Below, one piece after another: positions 47,562 through 56,794 of a stretch of 64,000 nucleotides of DNA. Position 1 is the stretch's first letter, and each line of letters begins with the position of its first letter. The notes below the pieces were generated by a model. The model did no database searches. It was not told where the DNA came from and saw only the letters and a program-made list of their open reading frames with translations. Both the position numbers and the translations under genes were made by a program. This DNA is from Agromyces sp. NDB4Y10 (GTDB lineage: Bacteria > Actinomycetota > Actinomycetes > Actinomycetales > Microbacteriaceae), in the NCBI RefSeq assembly GCF_001620055.1, contig NZ_LQGY01000055.1:124001-188000 (forward strand), read 5' to 3'.

Positions 47562-47993
47562 ATGCGGATCGGAGAACTCGCCGACGCCGTGGGTGTCAGC
47601 ACCCAGGCCGTCCGGTACTACGAACGCGAACGGCTGATGCCGGCGCCGACGCGGGGCGGCAATGGCTACCGCGCGTACGACGACCAGGCCGTCGCGAGGG
47701 TCGGCTTCATCCGGACGGCGCAATCGGCCGGGCTCACCCTCGTCCAGATCCGCAGCATCCTCGACCTGCGCGACCGGGGCGTGATCCCCTGCGACCACGT
47801 CTCGGACCTCATCGACGACCGACTCGCCGAGGTCCGCCGTCGCATGGCCGAGCTGGCAGCCCTCGAGGAGGAACTCGTCCAGCTCCGCGATCGCAGCGAA
47901 CGCCTGAACCCAGCCGACTGCAGCGACGGCGACATCTGCCACATCATCACTGCCCAGCCCCAGCCCCAGCCCCAGCCCGCAGTATCCGAATAG
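47562..47993 (+). CDS. MerR-family metal-responsive regulator, copy 2
   Basis: 143 residues. The same three Cys as copy 1 (77, 120, 126). The tail is longer because of a repeated Pro-Gln stretch (QPQPQPQPAVSE), probably from slippage. Confidence 0.9.
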   Translation: MRIGELADAVGVSTQAVRYYERERLMPAPTRGGNGYRAYDDQAVARVGFIRTAQSAGLTLVQIRSILDLRDRGVIPCDHVSDLIDDRLAEVRRRMAELAALEEELVQLRDRSERLNPADCSDGDICHIITAQPQPQPQPAVSE

Positions 47994-48103
47994 GACCTCG
48001 CTCTGAAGCGGCCAGCCTGGTGACCGGCCGCGGCCCGCTTGCGGCGACTCGAGTCGTCAGCGCGGCCATTCTCGTTCGACCCCCCACGTGACAGGCTTCG
48101 TCC

Positions 48104-48568
48104 ATGGACACTCAGCGGCGCTTCCGAACCACGGTCTCAGTCGACCAGCGCGGGCGCACCATCGTGCCCATCCCGTTCGACCCGGACGAGGCCTGGGGCG
48201 CGAAACCGCGCCACCCGGTGCGGGGGTCGGTCGCCGGCTGTTCAATGCGCGGCACCGTCGAGAAGCAGGAAGACGGGCCACTGGTCACCCTCGGACCAGC
48301 ATGGACACAAGTCCCTCTGCGCGACGGGGCCGAGGTCGAAGTCGTGCTCGAGCCTGAAGGACCACAGCGGGCCGACCTCGCGCCCGACATCGCGGCAGCA
48401 CTCGACTCCGAACCGGACGCCGCAACGTTCTTCGACTCCCTCGCGCAGTTCTACCGCAAGGCGTGGCTGCGGTGGATCGACTCCACCAAGCGGAACCCCG
48501 AACAGCGTCCAGTGCCCATCGCGGAGATGGTCAGGCACCTGCAAGAAGGACGCAAGGAGCGGCCATAG
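48104..48568 (+). CDS. DUF1905/YdeI-type protein, copy 2
   Basis: 154 residues, same length and domains as the copy at 29017-29481, with scattered substitutions. It marks the right end of the repeated segment. Confidence 0.82.
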   Translation: MDTQRRFRTTVSVDQRGRTIVPIPFDPDEAWGAKPRHPVRGSVAGCSMRGTVEKQEDGPLVTLGPAWTQVPLRDGAEVEVVLEPEGPQRADLAPDIAAALDSEPDAATFFDSLAQFYRKAWLRWIDSTKRNPEQRPVPIAEMVRHLQEGRKERP

Positions 48569-48802
48569 GCGCCAGGGTGCCCTTCTCACGCATCCGGCGA
48601 CCCCTTGGTCACAGAAGGTCGTCGCCTCCTCTCCTGAGATCACGGAGCACCTTGTCCGCCGAATGCCGAGATCCGGCTGACTCGGCCGTTCCGGCCCTCT
48701 TTGCGATCGCGCCGCGAGACCGCGGGCGGCTTTGAGTCGCCGACGGCGGCGCAGCGGAACAGGCGCCGAACGAACGCCGGCGCATCCGATACAACGTCCA
48801 GA

Positions 48803-49219
48803 TCAGCCAGTCGCGAGCTTCGGGCAGGCCTTGAAGGCCGGGAAGTTGGGGTCGGGTTCGATCAGTTCGAGGTAGACCGGGACGCTGGGGTCGATGACGA
48901 CGAATACACCGGTTCCGACTACCTTCACGTTCGGAAGGTCGTAGTTGAACTCGACGAGCAAGCCGGGCCCTGCGCTTCCTGTGATCGGGACGAGGTCTCC
49001 TGTGACGAAGCCGGATGCGATGAGCGGCTTCGCGAAGTTGTCAGCCCGGCTGCCGCCCGAGATCCCGGGTGGGGCGAGCTCTCCCTGACCGGAGCACCAT
49101 TGGCCTACGATCTCGTGCACGGTGGCCGATGCTGGTGCGGCCTGAGCGAACACGATGCCGACAGCCGCGGTGGCGGCGATCAGGGCACGTGTAGCGAAGC
49201 GTTTCGTGTGATGGGGCAT
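48803..49219 (-). CDS. Secreted hypothetical protein
   Basis: 138 residues. Signal peptide (about 1-32, ending ASA). The mature part has Cys in QWCSGQGEL and FKACPKL, perhaps a disulfide. Family unknown. Start at 49219 chosen for the signal peptide and the GGAGG upstream. It is the last gene before the probable island end. Confidence 0.75.
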   Translation of the reverse strand: MPHHTKRFATRALIAATAAVGIVFAQAAPASATVHEIVGQWCSGQGELAPPGISGGSRADNFAKPLIASGFVTGDLVPITGSAGPGLLVEFNYDLPNVKVVGTGVFVVIDPSVPVYLELIEPDPNFPAFKACPKLATG

Positions 49220-49704
49220 CTTGGCCTCCGGAGTTCTGAGTTGCGTCCGACCAGGGCGGCCGAACGTCCTCTGCGGGCGGCGAGGCGGCATCGGGTTACC
49301 GTCGCCAGCACTTCCGGCGACATGGGTAAGGTCGTCCCGGACGTGCGCCGCCCCCGCAGGGGTCTCTCACGCCACTCCGCACGTTACACCCGGGCATGCG
49401 GTGCCGGGAATCGTTCTTGAGGGAACCTCATATCCCCAGAACGGGGCATGCGCCGCACCGATCGCCAGGCCCGCCGTTCGACAGATGCGAGCGCTCGATG
49501 TCGCTTGTGTCGGGGTCCGGTTAAGGCATGGCGCCGCACGCAGAGCCCGCCACGCGACGAACGGCGTGCAGATGCCGTTCCGGCTCAGCAACCCGGTGCG
49601 GGCGCTCAATTGCTACCCTGCACCGAGGCCGGGTCGTGTAGGCCGACCGCCAGCAGGAAGGGGCCCTCGTAGTCACTTAATAGTCACAAATTCGAGGTCA
49701 CGTT
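49220..49704. other. Gap before the island end
   Basis: No gene with natural composition is seen. The stretch ends at the inverted repeat and tRNA fragment. Confidence 0.5.
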
Positions 49705-49771
49705 GATTCACTCGAGTTCACACTTCCCCGTGATTCCGGGGCTCGTGAGCCCAGGTGAAGTCGAGTGAATC
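49705..49771. repeat. 17-base inverted repeat near att site
   Basis: GATTCACTCGAGTTCAC (49705-49721) and the reverse complement with one mismatch (49755-49771). It lies 10 bases before the tRNA fragment and could be an integrase arm or core-type site. Confidence 0.6.
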
Positions 49772-49781
49772 ACTACTGGAT

Positions 49782-49832
49782 AACTTCTGCTTCCCAAGCA
49801 GACAGCGCGGGTTCGATTCCCGTCATCGGCTC
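49782..49832 (+). other. 3' part of tRNA-Gly(CCC), candidate att site
   Basis: Anticodon arm TCTGC-TTCCCAA-GCAGA (anticodon CCC), variable loop, T arm around GGTTCGATTCC, and the acceptor 3' strand CATCGGC are present. The 5' acceptor strand (GCCGATG expected) and D arm are missing, so it is not a working tRNA. Duplicated 3' tRNA ends are the usual attachment sites of integrated islands. Confidence 0.82.
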
Positions 49833-50014
49833 TTCGCGAATTCCCTTGGTCAGACCTCGTTTCTGCGGCAGTCCGGCACGGCCGCCAACGACCTCAGGGG
49901 CGATCTCCTCGAGGTGGGCCGCCGGTGCGGTAGCCGCTCCCTCCACGCGCCGCGGGCCACGGCGGTCGTCTCAGCGGGTCGACGACGGGCCGGTGGCAGG
50001 GGGAAGAGCCCGCC
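49833..50014. other. Gap after the tRNA fragment
   Basis: No recognisable gene or structure. Confidence 0.4.
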
Positions 50015-51262
50015 TCAGCGATCGACCCGCGCCGCCAGCAGGCGCCGCTCGGCGTCGTTGGCCGTGAGTTCCAGGGCGCGCAGATCCTCGGCCATCGCCT
50101 CATCCCGACGGCCGAGGTGCCGGAGCATCCGCGCGCGCACGGCGTGCCAGAGGTGGTACCCCGTGAGGGCGCGTCCGAGCGCATCCACCTCGTCGAGTGC
50201 CGCCTGTGGTCCGTCGACCTCGGCGAGCGCCACCGCGCGGTTCAGCCGTACGACCGGCGAGCGGTCGTACGCCAGCAGCATGTCGTAGAGCGTGAGCACC
50301 TGGAGCCAGTCGGTGTCGCCGCCGTCGCGCGTATCGGAGTGGCATGCGGCGATCGCCGCGTGCAACTGCCATCGCCCCGGGCGGCGGAGCTTCGCCGCCT
50401 TCTCGAGCACGGCCTGTGCCTCGGCGATCAGCCGGCGATCCCACCGCGCGCGGTCCTGATCGGCGAGCAGGATGAGCTCTCCATCGACGGCGCGTGCCCC
50501 TTCGCGTGCTCGATGGAACAGCAGCAGTGCGAGCAGTCCCTGCGCCTCCGCCTCGCGCGGCAGTTCGTGCGCGACGACGCGCGCGAGCCACACGGCGTCG
50601 TCGGCGAGGTCGCGGTCCGCAGCCGCGTCTCCGCCCGCGACCAGGTGGGCCTCGCTGTACATCACGGAGACGACGGTCAGGACGATGTCCAGGCGCGCGG
50701 CCCGCTCGGATCCCTCGGGGATCCGTAGTGGGATGCCGGTCGCACCGATCTTCCGCTTGGCCCGCACGATCCGCTGCGCGACCGTCGATTCCGGGGCCAG
50801 GGTGGCTCGCGCGATCTGCGCGGTCGTGAGGCCGCAGATCGCCCGGAGGGTGAGGGCGAGCTGCGCGTCCGGGGAGATGGCGGGGTGACAGCAGCCGAAC
50901 AGGAGCGGCAGTCGCTCGTCGGGCTCGCCGGTGAGCGGGGCGGCATCGGCGGGATCGGCGAGCAAGGCCAGCTTCTCGCGGTACCGCTTCTCGCGCCGCA
51001 GGCGGTCGATGGCGTTGTGGCGGGCCGCCTGCGTCAGCCATCCCCCGGGATTGGGGGGCACCCCGCGCGTCCGCCACTGGCGCACGGCCTCCTCGATCGC
51101 CTCGGCGACCGCCTCCTCGGCGAGGTCGAGGCTCCCGAGCCACCCCGTGAGCGCCGCGACGATGCGCGCGGACTCCTCGCGGATCACCCTCGCGAGGAGT
51201 CGATCGGATGCCGCGGCGTGCCCCCGGCCCGACTCCGCGGCCGCGCCATCCGTTTCGTTCAC
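50015..51262 (-). CDS. ECF42-type RNA polymerase sigma factor
   Basis: 415 residues. Sigma-2 (about 25-95), sigma-4 (about 115-175, GLTTAQIARAT) and a long C-terminal TPR-like extension typical of group ECF42. The group motif FGCCHPAIS is present. ECF42 factors are encoded beside DGPF/YciI genes, as here, and are not tied to an anti-sigma factor. Confidence 0.93.
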   Translation of the reverse strand: MNETDGAAAESGRGHAAASDRLLARVIREESARIVAALTGWLGSLDLAEEAVAEAIEEAVRQWRTRGVPPNPGGWLTQAARHNAIDRLRREKRYREKLALLADPADAAPLTGEPDERLPLLFGCCHPAISPDAQLALTLRAICGLTTAQIARATLAPESTVAQRIVRAKRKIGATGIPLRIPEGSERAARLDIVLTVVSVMYSEAHLVAGGDAAADRDLADDAVWLARVVAHELPREAEAQGLLALLLFHRAREGARAVDGELILLADQDRARWDRRLIAEAQAVLEKAAKLRRPGRWQLHAAIAACHSDTRDGGDTDWLQVLTLYDMLLAYDRSPVVRLNRAVALAEVDGPQAALDEVDALGRALTGYHLWHAVRARMLRHLGRRDEAMAEDLRALELTANDAERRLLAARVDR

Positions 51263-51275
51263 GGTCGACGTGGCT

Positions 51276-51626
51276 TCAGTAGACGACGATCGGGCGGATC
51301 TCGACCGCGACGCCGGGCAGCTCGAGCAGCGGCCACGTCTTCACGATGGCGATCGCCGCATCGAGGTCGGGCACGTCGATCACCTGGAATCCGCCGATGA
51401 CCTCCCTCGCCTCCGAGAACGGCCCGTCGGCCACGACCGGCTCGTCGCCGCCGTGGCTGACCGTGGTCGCGGTGGTGACCGGCTGCAGCTGGGCGCCGGA
51501 CTCGGTCATCACCTCGCGGTGCGTGCCGAACCAGTCGTAGGTGCGGCGATAGGCCTGCTCGACCTGCTCGGGCGAGGCCGCTGCCTCGAGTTCGGGCGTG
51601 GTGGTGAACATGATGACGTACTTCAC
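51276..51626 (-). CDS. YciI/DGPF-domain protein 1
   Basis: 116 residues. The DGPF motif appears as ADGPFSEAREVIGGF. Small ferredoxin-like fold, function unknown, target and partner of ECF42 in other actinobacteria. It lies 13 bases before the sigma gene on the same strand. Confidence 0.9.
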   Translation of the reverse strand: MKYVIMFTTTPELEAAASPEQVEQAYRRTYDWFGTHREVMTESGAQLQPVTTATTVSHGGDEPVVADGPFSEAREVIGGFQVIDVPDLDAAIAIVKTWPLLELPGVAVEIRPIVVY

Positions 51627-51824
51627 GGTCGTGTCCTTCCGTCATGGGAACCGTTTCATCCCTACAGCGAACGGGCAAGCACGAATTCGACACGAGCCGC
51701 TCGGAAATCCACTTCTTCGCCTGGGTACTCCGCGCCGGCATCGAACCCGAGGGCACCAGACGCGGCACGGCAGCGACCGCGTCCGCCTGCACGGCGGACG
51801 CGGTCGGCTCGCGGGTGTAAGCGA

Positions 51825-52181
51825 TCAGAACGGGTTGGTCGCCGTGTCCACGAGCGGGCGGACTTCGACGCCGCCGCCGGAGGCGGGACACAGCTTGGCG
51901 AGCTCGACGGCATGCTCGAGGTCGCGCGCCTCGACCACGTAGTAGCCGAGGAGGGCCTCCCTGCTGCGGACGAACGGGCCGTCCGTCACCGTGCCGCCAC
52001 CCGTGATCGTGGTCGCCGTCGTCACGGGCGCGAGCGCCCCGCCGCCCGTCAGGGACCCACCCAGCTCGGAGACGCGCTCGGTGAACGTGTGGTGCGCGTC
52101 GACCACCGTGGCCCACCCCTCGGGCGGCATGGTCTCGTAGAACGACGGGTCTTCGTAGATGAGGATCGCGAACTGGGACAT
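51825..52181 (-). CDS. YciI/DGPF-domain protein 2
   Basis: 118 residues. TDGPFVRSREALLGYY is the DGPF motif. Start at 52181 after AGGAGGCTG. Part of the same group as DGPF protein 1. Confidence 0.9.
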   Translation of the reverse strand: MSQFAILIYEDPSFYETMPPEGWATVVDAHHTFTERVSELGGSLTGGGALAPVTTATTITGGGTVTDGPFVRSREALLGYYVVEARDLEHAVELAKLCPASGGGVEVRPLVDTATNPF

Positions 52182-52301
52182 GGAACAGCCTCCTGCACTG
52201 GGTCGCGGACCGGCCTGTCCGGCTCCGTCACAGAGACAGCGAACGTCCGCCCGCGAAATCGACAACCACCGGGAAGAGACTCCGGACGACTCGCGCTTCG
52301 C

Positions 52302-52745
52302 TCACCGGGCGTCGCGCTTCAGTTCCTGAGCGAGCATCACGATGATGCCGCTGGGGCCGCGGACGTACGTGAGCTTGTAGAGGTCCTCGTACTCCGCCAC
52401 GCCACGGAGGGGATGGCAGCCGTGCCGTGCGGCGATCGCGAGGGCCTCGTCGATGTCGTCGACCGAGAAGGCGACGCGGTGCATGCCGATCTCATTGGGG
52501 AGCGTCGGCTGCGTCTCGATGGCCAGGCCGTCGAGGTACTCGAACAGCTCGAGCCGACCGGAGCCGTCCGGCGTCTGCAGCATCGCGATGCGGGCGTGGT
52601 TGCCATCCAGGCCGACGGCGGTGTCCGTCCATTCGCCGCTCACCTCGTCGCGCCCGACGAGCTCAAGGCCGAGGTCGGTGAAGAAGGCGATCGTCGCGTC
52701 GAGATCCCGGACGGCGATCCCCACGTTCTCGAGTCGTATGGCCAT
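52302..52745 (-). CDS. VOC-family protein
   Basis: 147 residues, glyoxalase/bleomycin-resistance fold (LENVGIAVRDLDATIAFF; MHRVAFSVDDIDEAL). Metal-site His and Glu residues look present (EIGMHRV; LELFEY). Substrate unknown. Confidence 0.88.
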   Translation of the reverse strand: MAIRLENVGIAVRDLDATIAFFTDLGLELVGRDEVSGEWTDTAVGLDGNHARIAMLQTPDGSGRLELFEYLDGLAIETQPTLPNEIGMHRVAFSVDDIDEALAIAARHGCHPLRGVAEYEDLYKLTYVRGPSGIIVMLAQELKRDAR

Positions 52746-52808
52746 GCGCCGCATGGTATCGAGCAGGGTCCGCCTTCCGACACCGCGTGGCGCCCAGCAG
52801 CATCCGTC

Positions 52809-54419
52809 TCAGAGTCGGAACCGCGTGCGACCGGCGACGATCGTCTCCACGACCTGCGCCTCCAGAAGCGAGTGCGGTCCGCACTCGAACGGGTCGGTGT
52901 CGAGCACTACGACGTCGGCCGCGTAGCCCGGCGCGATCCGGCCGCGCCAGTCGCCGTCGCCGACGGATGCCGCGGCGTCCCGGGTCGCATGGCCGAGCGC
53001 TCGGTCGAGGGGCAGCGCGTACTGCGGATGGACTGCCGGTACCGACGGGTCGAGCGCCGAGGCGCGCGTCGAGGCGACGTACATGTTCGCCAGGGCGGCA
53101 TGCGGCGCGGTCGGCGCGTCGGTCGAGAAGGCGAGCAGGGCTCCCGCGTCCTCGTATTCGGACCACGGGAATGCGCGCTCGACCCGATGGTCGCCGAGCA
53201 TCTCGGCCCAGTTGGCGAAGATCGCGGGGTCGGCGTGCACCGGCTGCATCGAGGCGGTGACGCCGAGTCGCGCCATCCGCTCGGCCGTACCGGGGGCGGC
53301 GTACTCGAGGTGCTCGATGCGGTGGTGACGGTTCCGTTCGCCGTTCACGGCGAGCGCGCGTTCGATCGCGTCGAGCGCGATCTCGCTCGCATAATCGCCG
53401 ATCGCATGCAGGGCGACCTGCAGGCCGGCCGCATCGGCGGCAGCGACGACGGGCTCGAGGTGTTCGAGCGGCCAGATCGGTCTCGCGTTCGATCCGTCGG
53501 CGTACGGATGGCGCAGGGCGGCGGTGCAGGCGTCGATGGTGCCGTCGAGGATGAGCTTGATCCCCACGACCCGCAACCAGGGCGACGGCGGGTCGGCGGC
53601 CAGCTCGGCGGCGCGTGCGACCTGGGCGAGGTTCGCGGCCTCGTCACCGGTGTTGTCGATGATCCAGTGCGCGGCGACGCGGAGCGGCAGCTCCCCGCCG
53701 TGACGCGCGCGGGCGCGCTCGAACGCCGCGAGGCCGAACTCGTCGAACGCCATGTCGACCACGCCGGTGACCCCGCTCGCCAGGTAGGCGTCGATGGCGC
53801 GCTGCGCGTCCTCGTCGCGGTCCTCGTCGGTCGCTGCCGCGTCCCGCTGCGCCCACGCGTACTGCATCGCCGCGGTCTCGTAGAGCAGTCCGGTCGGTTC
53901 GCCTCCCGCATCCCGGGCGATCTCGCCGCCGAGCGGGTCGGCCGTGTCGCGCGTGATGCCCATCTCGGCGAGCGCCGCGGAGTTCACCCAGCATGAGTGG
54001 TAGTCGTTCGCGTCGAGGTAGACGGGGATATCGGCGACGACCGCGTCGATCATCGCGGCGGTGGGCGCGCCGCCCGGCACCGAATCGAAGAGCCACCCCC
54101 GGCCCCGCAGCACGGTCGCCTCGGGATCCTCCTCGCGCGCCCGGCGCAGGCGGGCCTGGATCTCGTCGAGCGATCGGGCATCGGTCAGGTGCACCTGGGC
54201 GAGGGCGGCCCCCATCATGAGCAGGTGCGTGTGGGCGTCCGTGAATCCCGGGAGCACGAGCCGGCCGCGCAGGTCGACCGTGAGGTCGGCGGGCGGCGCA
54301 TCGTCGTCGGCGCCGACGAACACGATGGTGTCGTCGCGGATGGCGAAGGCCTCGGCCCACGCGCGTTCCGGGGCGGGGTCGGCGGTGAAGACGCGCCCGT
54401 TGACATAGCGGGTGATCAC
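52809..54419 (-). CDS. Amidohydrolase family protein (YtcJ-like)
   Basis: 536 residues, GTG start at 54419. Metal ligands: HTH in FTDAHTHLLM, His in HAIGDYA, HRIEHLEY, and Asp in FSTDAPTA. Hydrolyses amide or related bonds in an unknown substrate. Its start overlaps the permease stop (GTGA), so the pair is coupled and probably imports and hydrolyses one compound. Confidence 0.92.
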   Translation of the reverse strand: MITRYVNGRVFTADPAPERAWAEAFAIRDDTIVFVGADDDAPPADLTVDLRGRLVLPGFTDAHTHLLMMGAALAQVHLTDARSLDEIQARLRRAREEDPEATVLRGRGWLFDSVPGGAPTAAMIDAVVADIPVYLDANDYHSCWVNSAALAEMGITRDTADPLGGEIARDAGGEPTGLLYETAAMQYAWAQRDAAATDEDRDEDAQRAIDAYLASGVTGVVDMAFDEFGLAAFERARARHGGELPLRVAAHWIIDNTGDEAANLAQVARAAELAADPPSPWLRVVGIKLILDGTIDACTAALRHPYADGSNARPIWPLEHLEPVVAAADAAGLQVALHAIGDYASEIALDAIERALAVNGERNRHHRIEHLEYAAPGTAERMARLGVTASMQPVHADPAIFANWAEMLGDHRVERAFPWSEYEDAGALLAFSTDAPTAPHAALANMYVASTRASALDPSVPAVHPQYALPLDRALGHATRDAAASVGDGDWRGRIAPGYAADVVVLDTDPFECGPHSLLEAQVVETIVAGRTRFRL

Positions 54420-55864
54420 GGGCGGCCCCTTCCTCCGAGCGGCGTGCGCAGCAGGCCCGCGTAGAGCGCGCCGGCGACGAGCATGCCGACGGGCACCGAG
54501 AGGTCGATGAACTGCGTGGCTTCCGCGACGGGGCCCGCCCAGACGCTCGTGGCCAGGCAGAGCGCCGTCGCCAGCCCACCGAGGAGCAGGGCGGCCACGC
54601 CCGGGACGCTCCATCCCCTCGTGTACCAGAACCGGCCCCCCGGGTGGTCGTCGAACAGCTCGGCACCGTCGTACGCGTAGCGGCGCAGCAGCACGTCGAC
54701 GACGAAGATCGCCATTGCGGGTCCCGACACGATGACCAGGAACTGCAGCATGAGGTTCGCCGCCTCCAGCAGGCTCGACGACAGCACGAGGTAGATCGTC
54801 AGGGCGGTTCCCACCACGCCCACGATGATCGCGGCCGGGATGCGGCGGAGCCGGAACCCGATGGCCTGCAACGCCATGCTCGACGTGTACGTGGTCATGG
54901 CGTTGAGCGCGATGGTGTTGATCACGACGCCCACCACGAGGACGGGACCGAGCCACGCGGGCAGGAGGTCGAGCAGGGCGGCGTCGAGTCCGCCGTCGAA
55001 GGCGGCCGCGCTCATCCCGGTCGCGAGCAGCACGCCGACGCTCGTGAAGGCGATGAAGGGGACGGCGCCGCCGAGCCCCGTCGCGAGGGCGATGCGCGAG
55101 GGCTTCGTCGAACGCGGAAGGTACCGCGCGATGTCGGGACTGTTGATGAACGACAGCGGTGTCGAGGCGAGGATGGTGAACCCGATCGTGAGCGACGACC
55201 ACAGCGCGGCCCCGGTCAGAGGTTCGGGAGCGGTGTACTGCCAGTCGACGGTCGGCAGGATGAAGCCCGCGACCACGAGGAAGATCACGAACAGCGCCGC
55301 GGCCATGTAGGAGTAGGCACGGACGATGAGCCCGTGGCCGAAGATGGCGACGACGATCGTGATCGTCGCGACGACGACCGTCACGCCGATCGGCACCCAC
55401 ACGGGGTCGTCCATGCCGAGCCGTCGGAGGAGGTCGGCTCCCATGAAGGATGACGCGAGCCAGGTCAGCGACAGGAAGACGGCGCCGATGAACCATCCGA
55501 CGAACGCCACGAACAGCCGGTTGCCGAGGATGCCGTACATGGCTCGGGTCACGACGGACCCGGACGTGCCGGCCGCGGGTCCGCTTCCGGCGATGAGCCC
55601 GGGGAAGACCCACAGGAGTGACGCCGCGACGATGACGGCGAGCGCCTGCCAGACCTCCAGTCCGAGCAGGATGAGCGTGGCTCCGATGGTGAGGTTCAGG
55701 ATGCTGACATTCGGTGCCGCCCAGACGAAGAACAGGTCGCGGGCGCGACCGTGTCGTTCCGAATCGCTGACGAGCTCGATGCCGCGCGTCTCCGGGCGGG
55801 ATGGCGCGTCGACGAACGCGTCGGGGTGGGGCGGCGCGTGCAGCGCGGGCGGGGTCTGGGTCAT
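54416..55864 (-). CDS. NCS1-family permease (cytosine/purine type)
   Basis: 482 residues, start at 55864 after GAAAGG. About 12 membrane segments; the sequence around FVWAAPNVSILNLTIGAT and GSGPAAGTSGSVVTRAMYG is typical. Imports nucleobases or similar rings. Coupled to the amidohydrolase; divergent from a TetR gene. Confidence 0.9.
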   Translation of the reverse strand: MTQTPPALHAPPHPDAFVDAPSRPETRGIELVSDSERHGRARDLFFVWAAPNVSILNLTIGATLILLGLEVWQALAVIVAASLLWVFPGLIAGSGPAAGTSGSVVTRAMYGILGNRLFVAFVGWFIGAVFLSLTWLASSFMGADLLRRLGMDDPVWVPIGVTVVVATITIVVAIFGHGLIVRAYSYMAAALFVIFLVVAGFILPTVDWQYTAPEPLTGAALWSSLTIGFTILASTPLSFINSPDIARYLPRSTKPSRIALATGLGGAVPFIAFTSVGVLLATGMSAAAFDGGLDAALLDLLPAWLGPVLVVGVVINTIALNAMTTYTSSMALQAIGFRLRRIPAAIIVGVVGTALTIYLVLSSSLLEAANLMLQFLVIVSGPAMAIFVVDVLLRRYAYDGAELFDDHPGGRFWYTRGWSVPGVAALLLGGLATALCLATSVWAGPVAEATQFIDLSVPVGMLVAGALYAGLLRTPLGGRGRP

Positions 55865-55893
55865 GGGGGCGCCTTTCACGGGAAGCATCGTTG

Positions 55894-55939
55894 CTATTGG
55901 TCACGTGCCCAATGGACTATTGGTCAGTCATTCAATAGG
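55894..55939. promoter_or_regulatory. TetR operator region
   Basis: CTATTGGTCA occurs twice as a direct repeat (55894-55903 and 55917-55926), and CCAAT-GGACT-ATTGG forms an inverted repeat (55909-55923). It lies between the divergent permease and TetR genes. Confidence 0.65.
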
Positions 55940-55948
55940 CTGGCCGAC

Positions 55949-56596
55949 GTGACGTCAAGTCCTGCAGCGACTCGAATCCGGAAGCCCCCGGCGGAACGGC
56001 GGGAGGAGATCCTGACCCACGCCGCCGCGATCGCGCTCGAGGGCGGGCTCGAACGGATCACGCTGCGAGCCGTCGCCGAGCGGCTCGGCGTCCGGCCCGG
56101 CCTGATCACCCACTACTTCCCCGCCGCGGAGGACCTCGTCATCGAGGCGTTCGTTCGGGCGGCGGTGCACGAACGGGAGCAGTTCTTCCCGACATCCGGC
56201 GAACCGCTGGACCGGATGGCGCACTTCATCGCCCATGTCGAGAGCGGCGCGTCGACGCCGCTCGCCCGGTTGTGGCTGAACGCGCGGCACCTGTCCCGAT
56301 TCAGTCCCGCGCTCGAGGCGGCACTTCAGGAGCAGGATGCCCTCGATCGCGAGCGCCTCACGGAGATCATCGAGGATGGCATGCGGACCGGCCGCTTCCC
56401 CGTCGCGGACGCGGAGGCGGCCTGCATCCGCATCCTCATCGCCGTGGACGGCAGCGGGTCGTACGTCAACAGCGCTTCGGAGACCGTGCATCCGGCGCAG
56501 GATCACGTCGTGGCCGACATGGCGGAGTGGGCGCTCGGCCTGGACCCCGGCACGCTCCGCGCGGCCGTCGGGGCTCTGCGCCATCCGATCGGGTGA
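55949..56596 (+). CDS. TetR-family regulator
   Basis: 215 residues, GTG start. N-terminal helix-turn-helix (LRAVAERLGVRPGLITHYF). C-terminal domain resembles BetI/TetR_C_6 types. Probably controls the divergent permease-amidohydrolase operon through the repeats between them. Confidence 0.88.
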   Translation: MTSSPAATRIRKPPAERREEILTHAAAIALEGGLERITLRAVAERLGVRPGLITHYFPAAEDLVIEAFVRAAVHEREQFFPTSGEPLDRMAHFIAHVESGASTPLARLWLNARHLSRFSPALEAALQEQDALDRERLTEIIEDGMRTGRFPVADAEAACIRILIAVDGSGSYVNSASETVHPAQDHVVADMAEWALGLDPGTLRAAVGALRHPIG

Positions 56597-56652
56597 GCCC
56601 CGTGGCGCCGCACACGCTCAGACTTTTCCGGGCTTCGCGCAGCGCAGCCGTT

Positions 56653-56770
56653 TAGACTGGGCCATCCGAGGGGAGTACTCCGGCACGGTCGCTCGTCATT
56701 ACGGATGCACGTCGCATCCCGGGCCATCGGTTCCTGATCGCAGGGATGGAGGAGACCTTGGCGTCGATCC
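56653..56770 (+). promoter_or_regulatory. yybP-ykoY manganese riboswitch
   Basis: A -10 box TAGACT (56653-56658) precedes the element. The conserved GGGGAGTA (56670-56677) and GGAGGAGACC (56748-56757) frame hairpins, and CCGAGG (56666-56671) can pair with CCTTGG (56756-56761) as the closing helix. These fit the Mn(II)-sensing yybP-ykoY class, which commonly precedes TerC/Alx genes. Confidence 0.85.
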
Positions 56771-56794
56771 GTCACGCCAGGTTTGGAGTCCCTC

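Noticed and set aside
48701-49420. 239-codon open frame on the + strand
   Set aside because: Antisense to the secreted protein at 48803-49219, which has a signal peptide and ribosome site.
49755-50288. Frames running through the tRNA fragment
   Set aside because: Low-complexity Arg/Ser translation; the tRNA 3' part explains the sequence better.
50931-53996. 1021-codon open frame on the + strand
   Set aside because: Covers five genes with clear families on the minus strand; it is a lack of stop codons in high-GC DNA.
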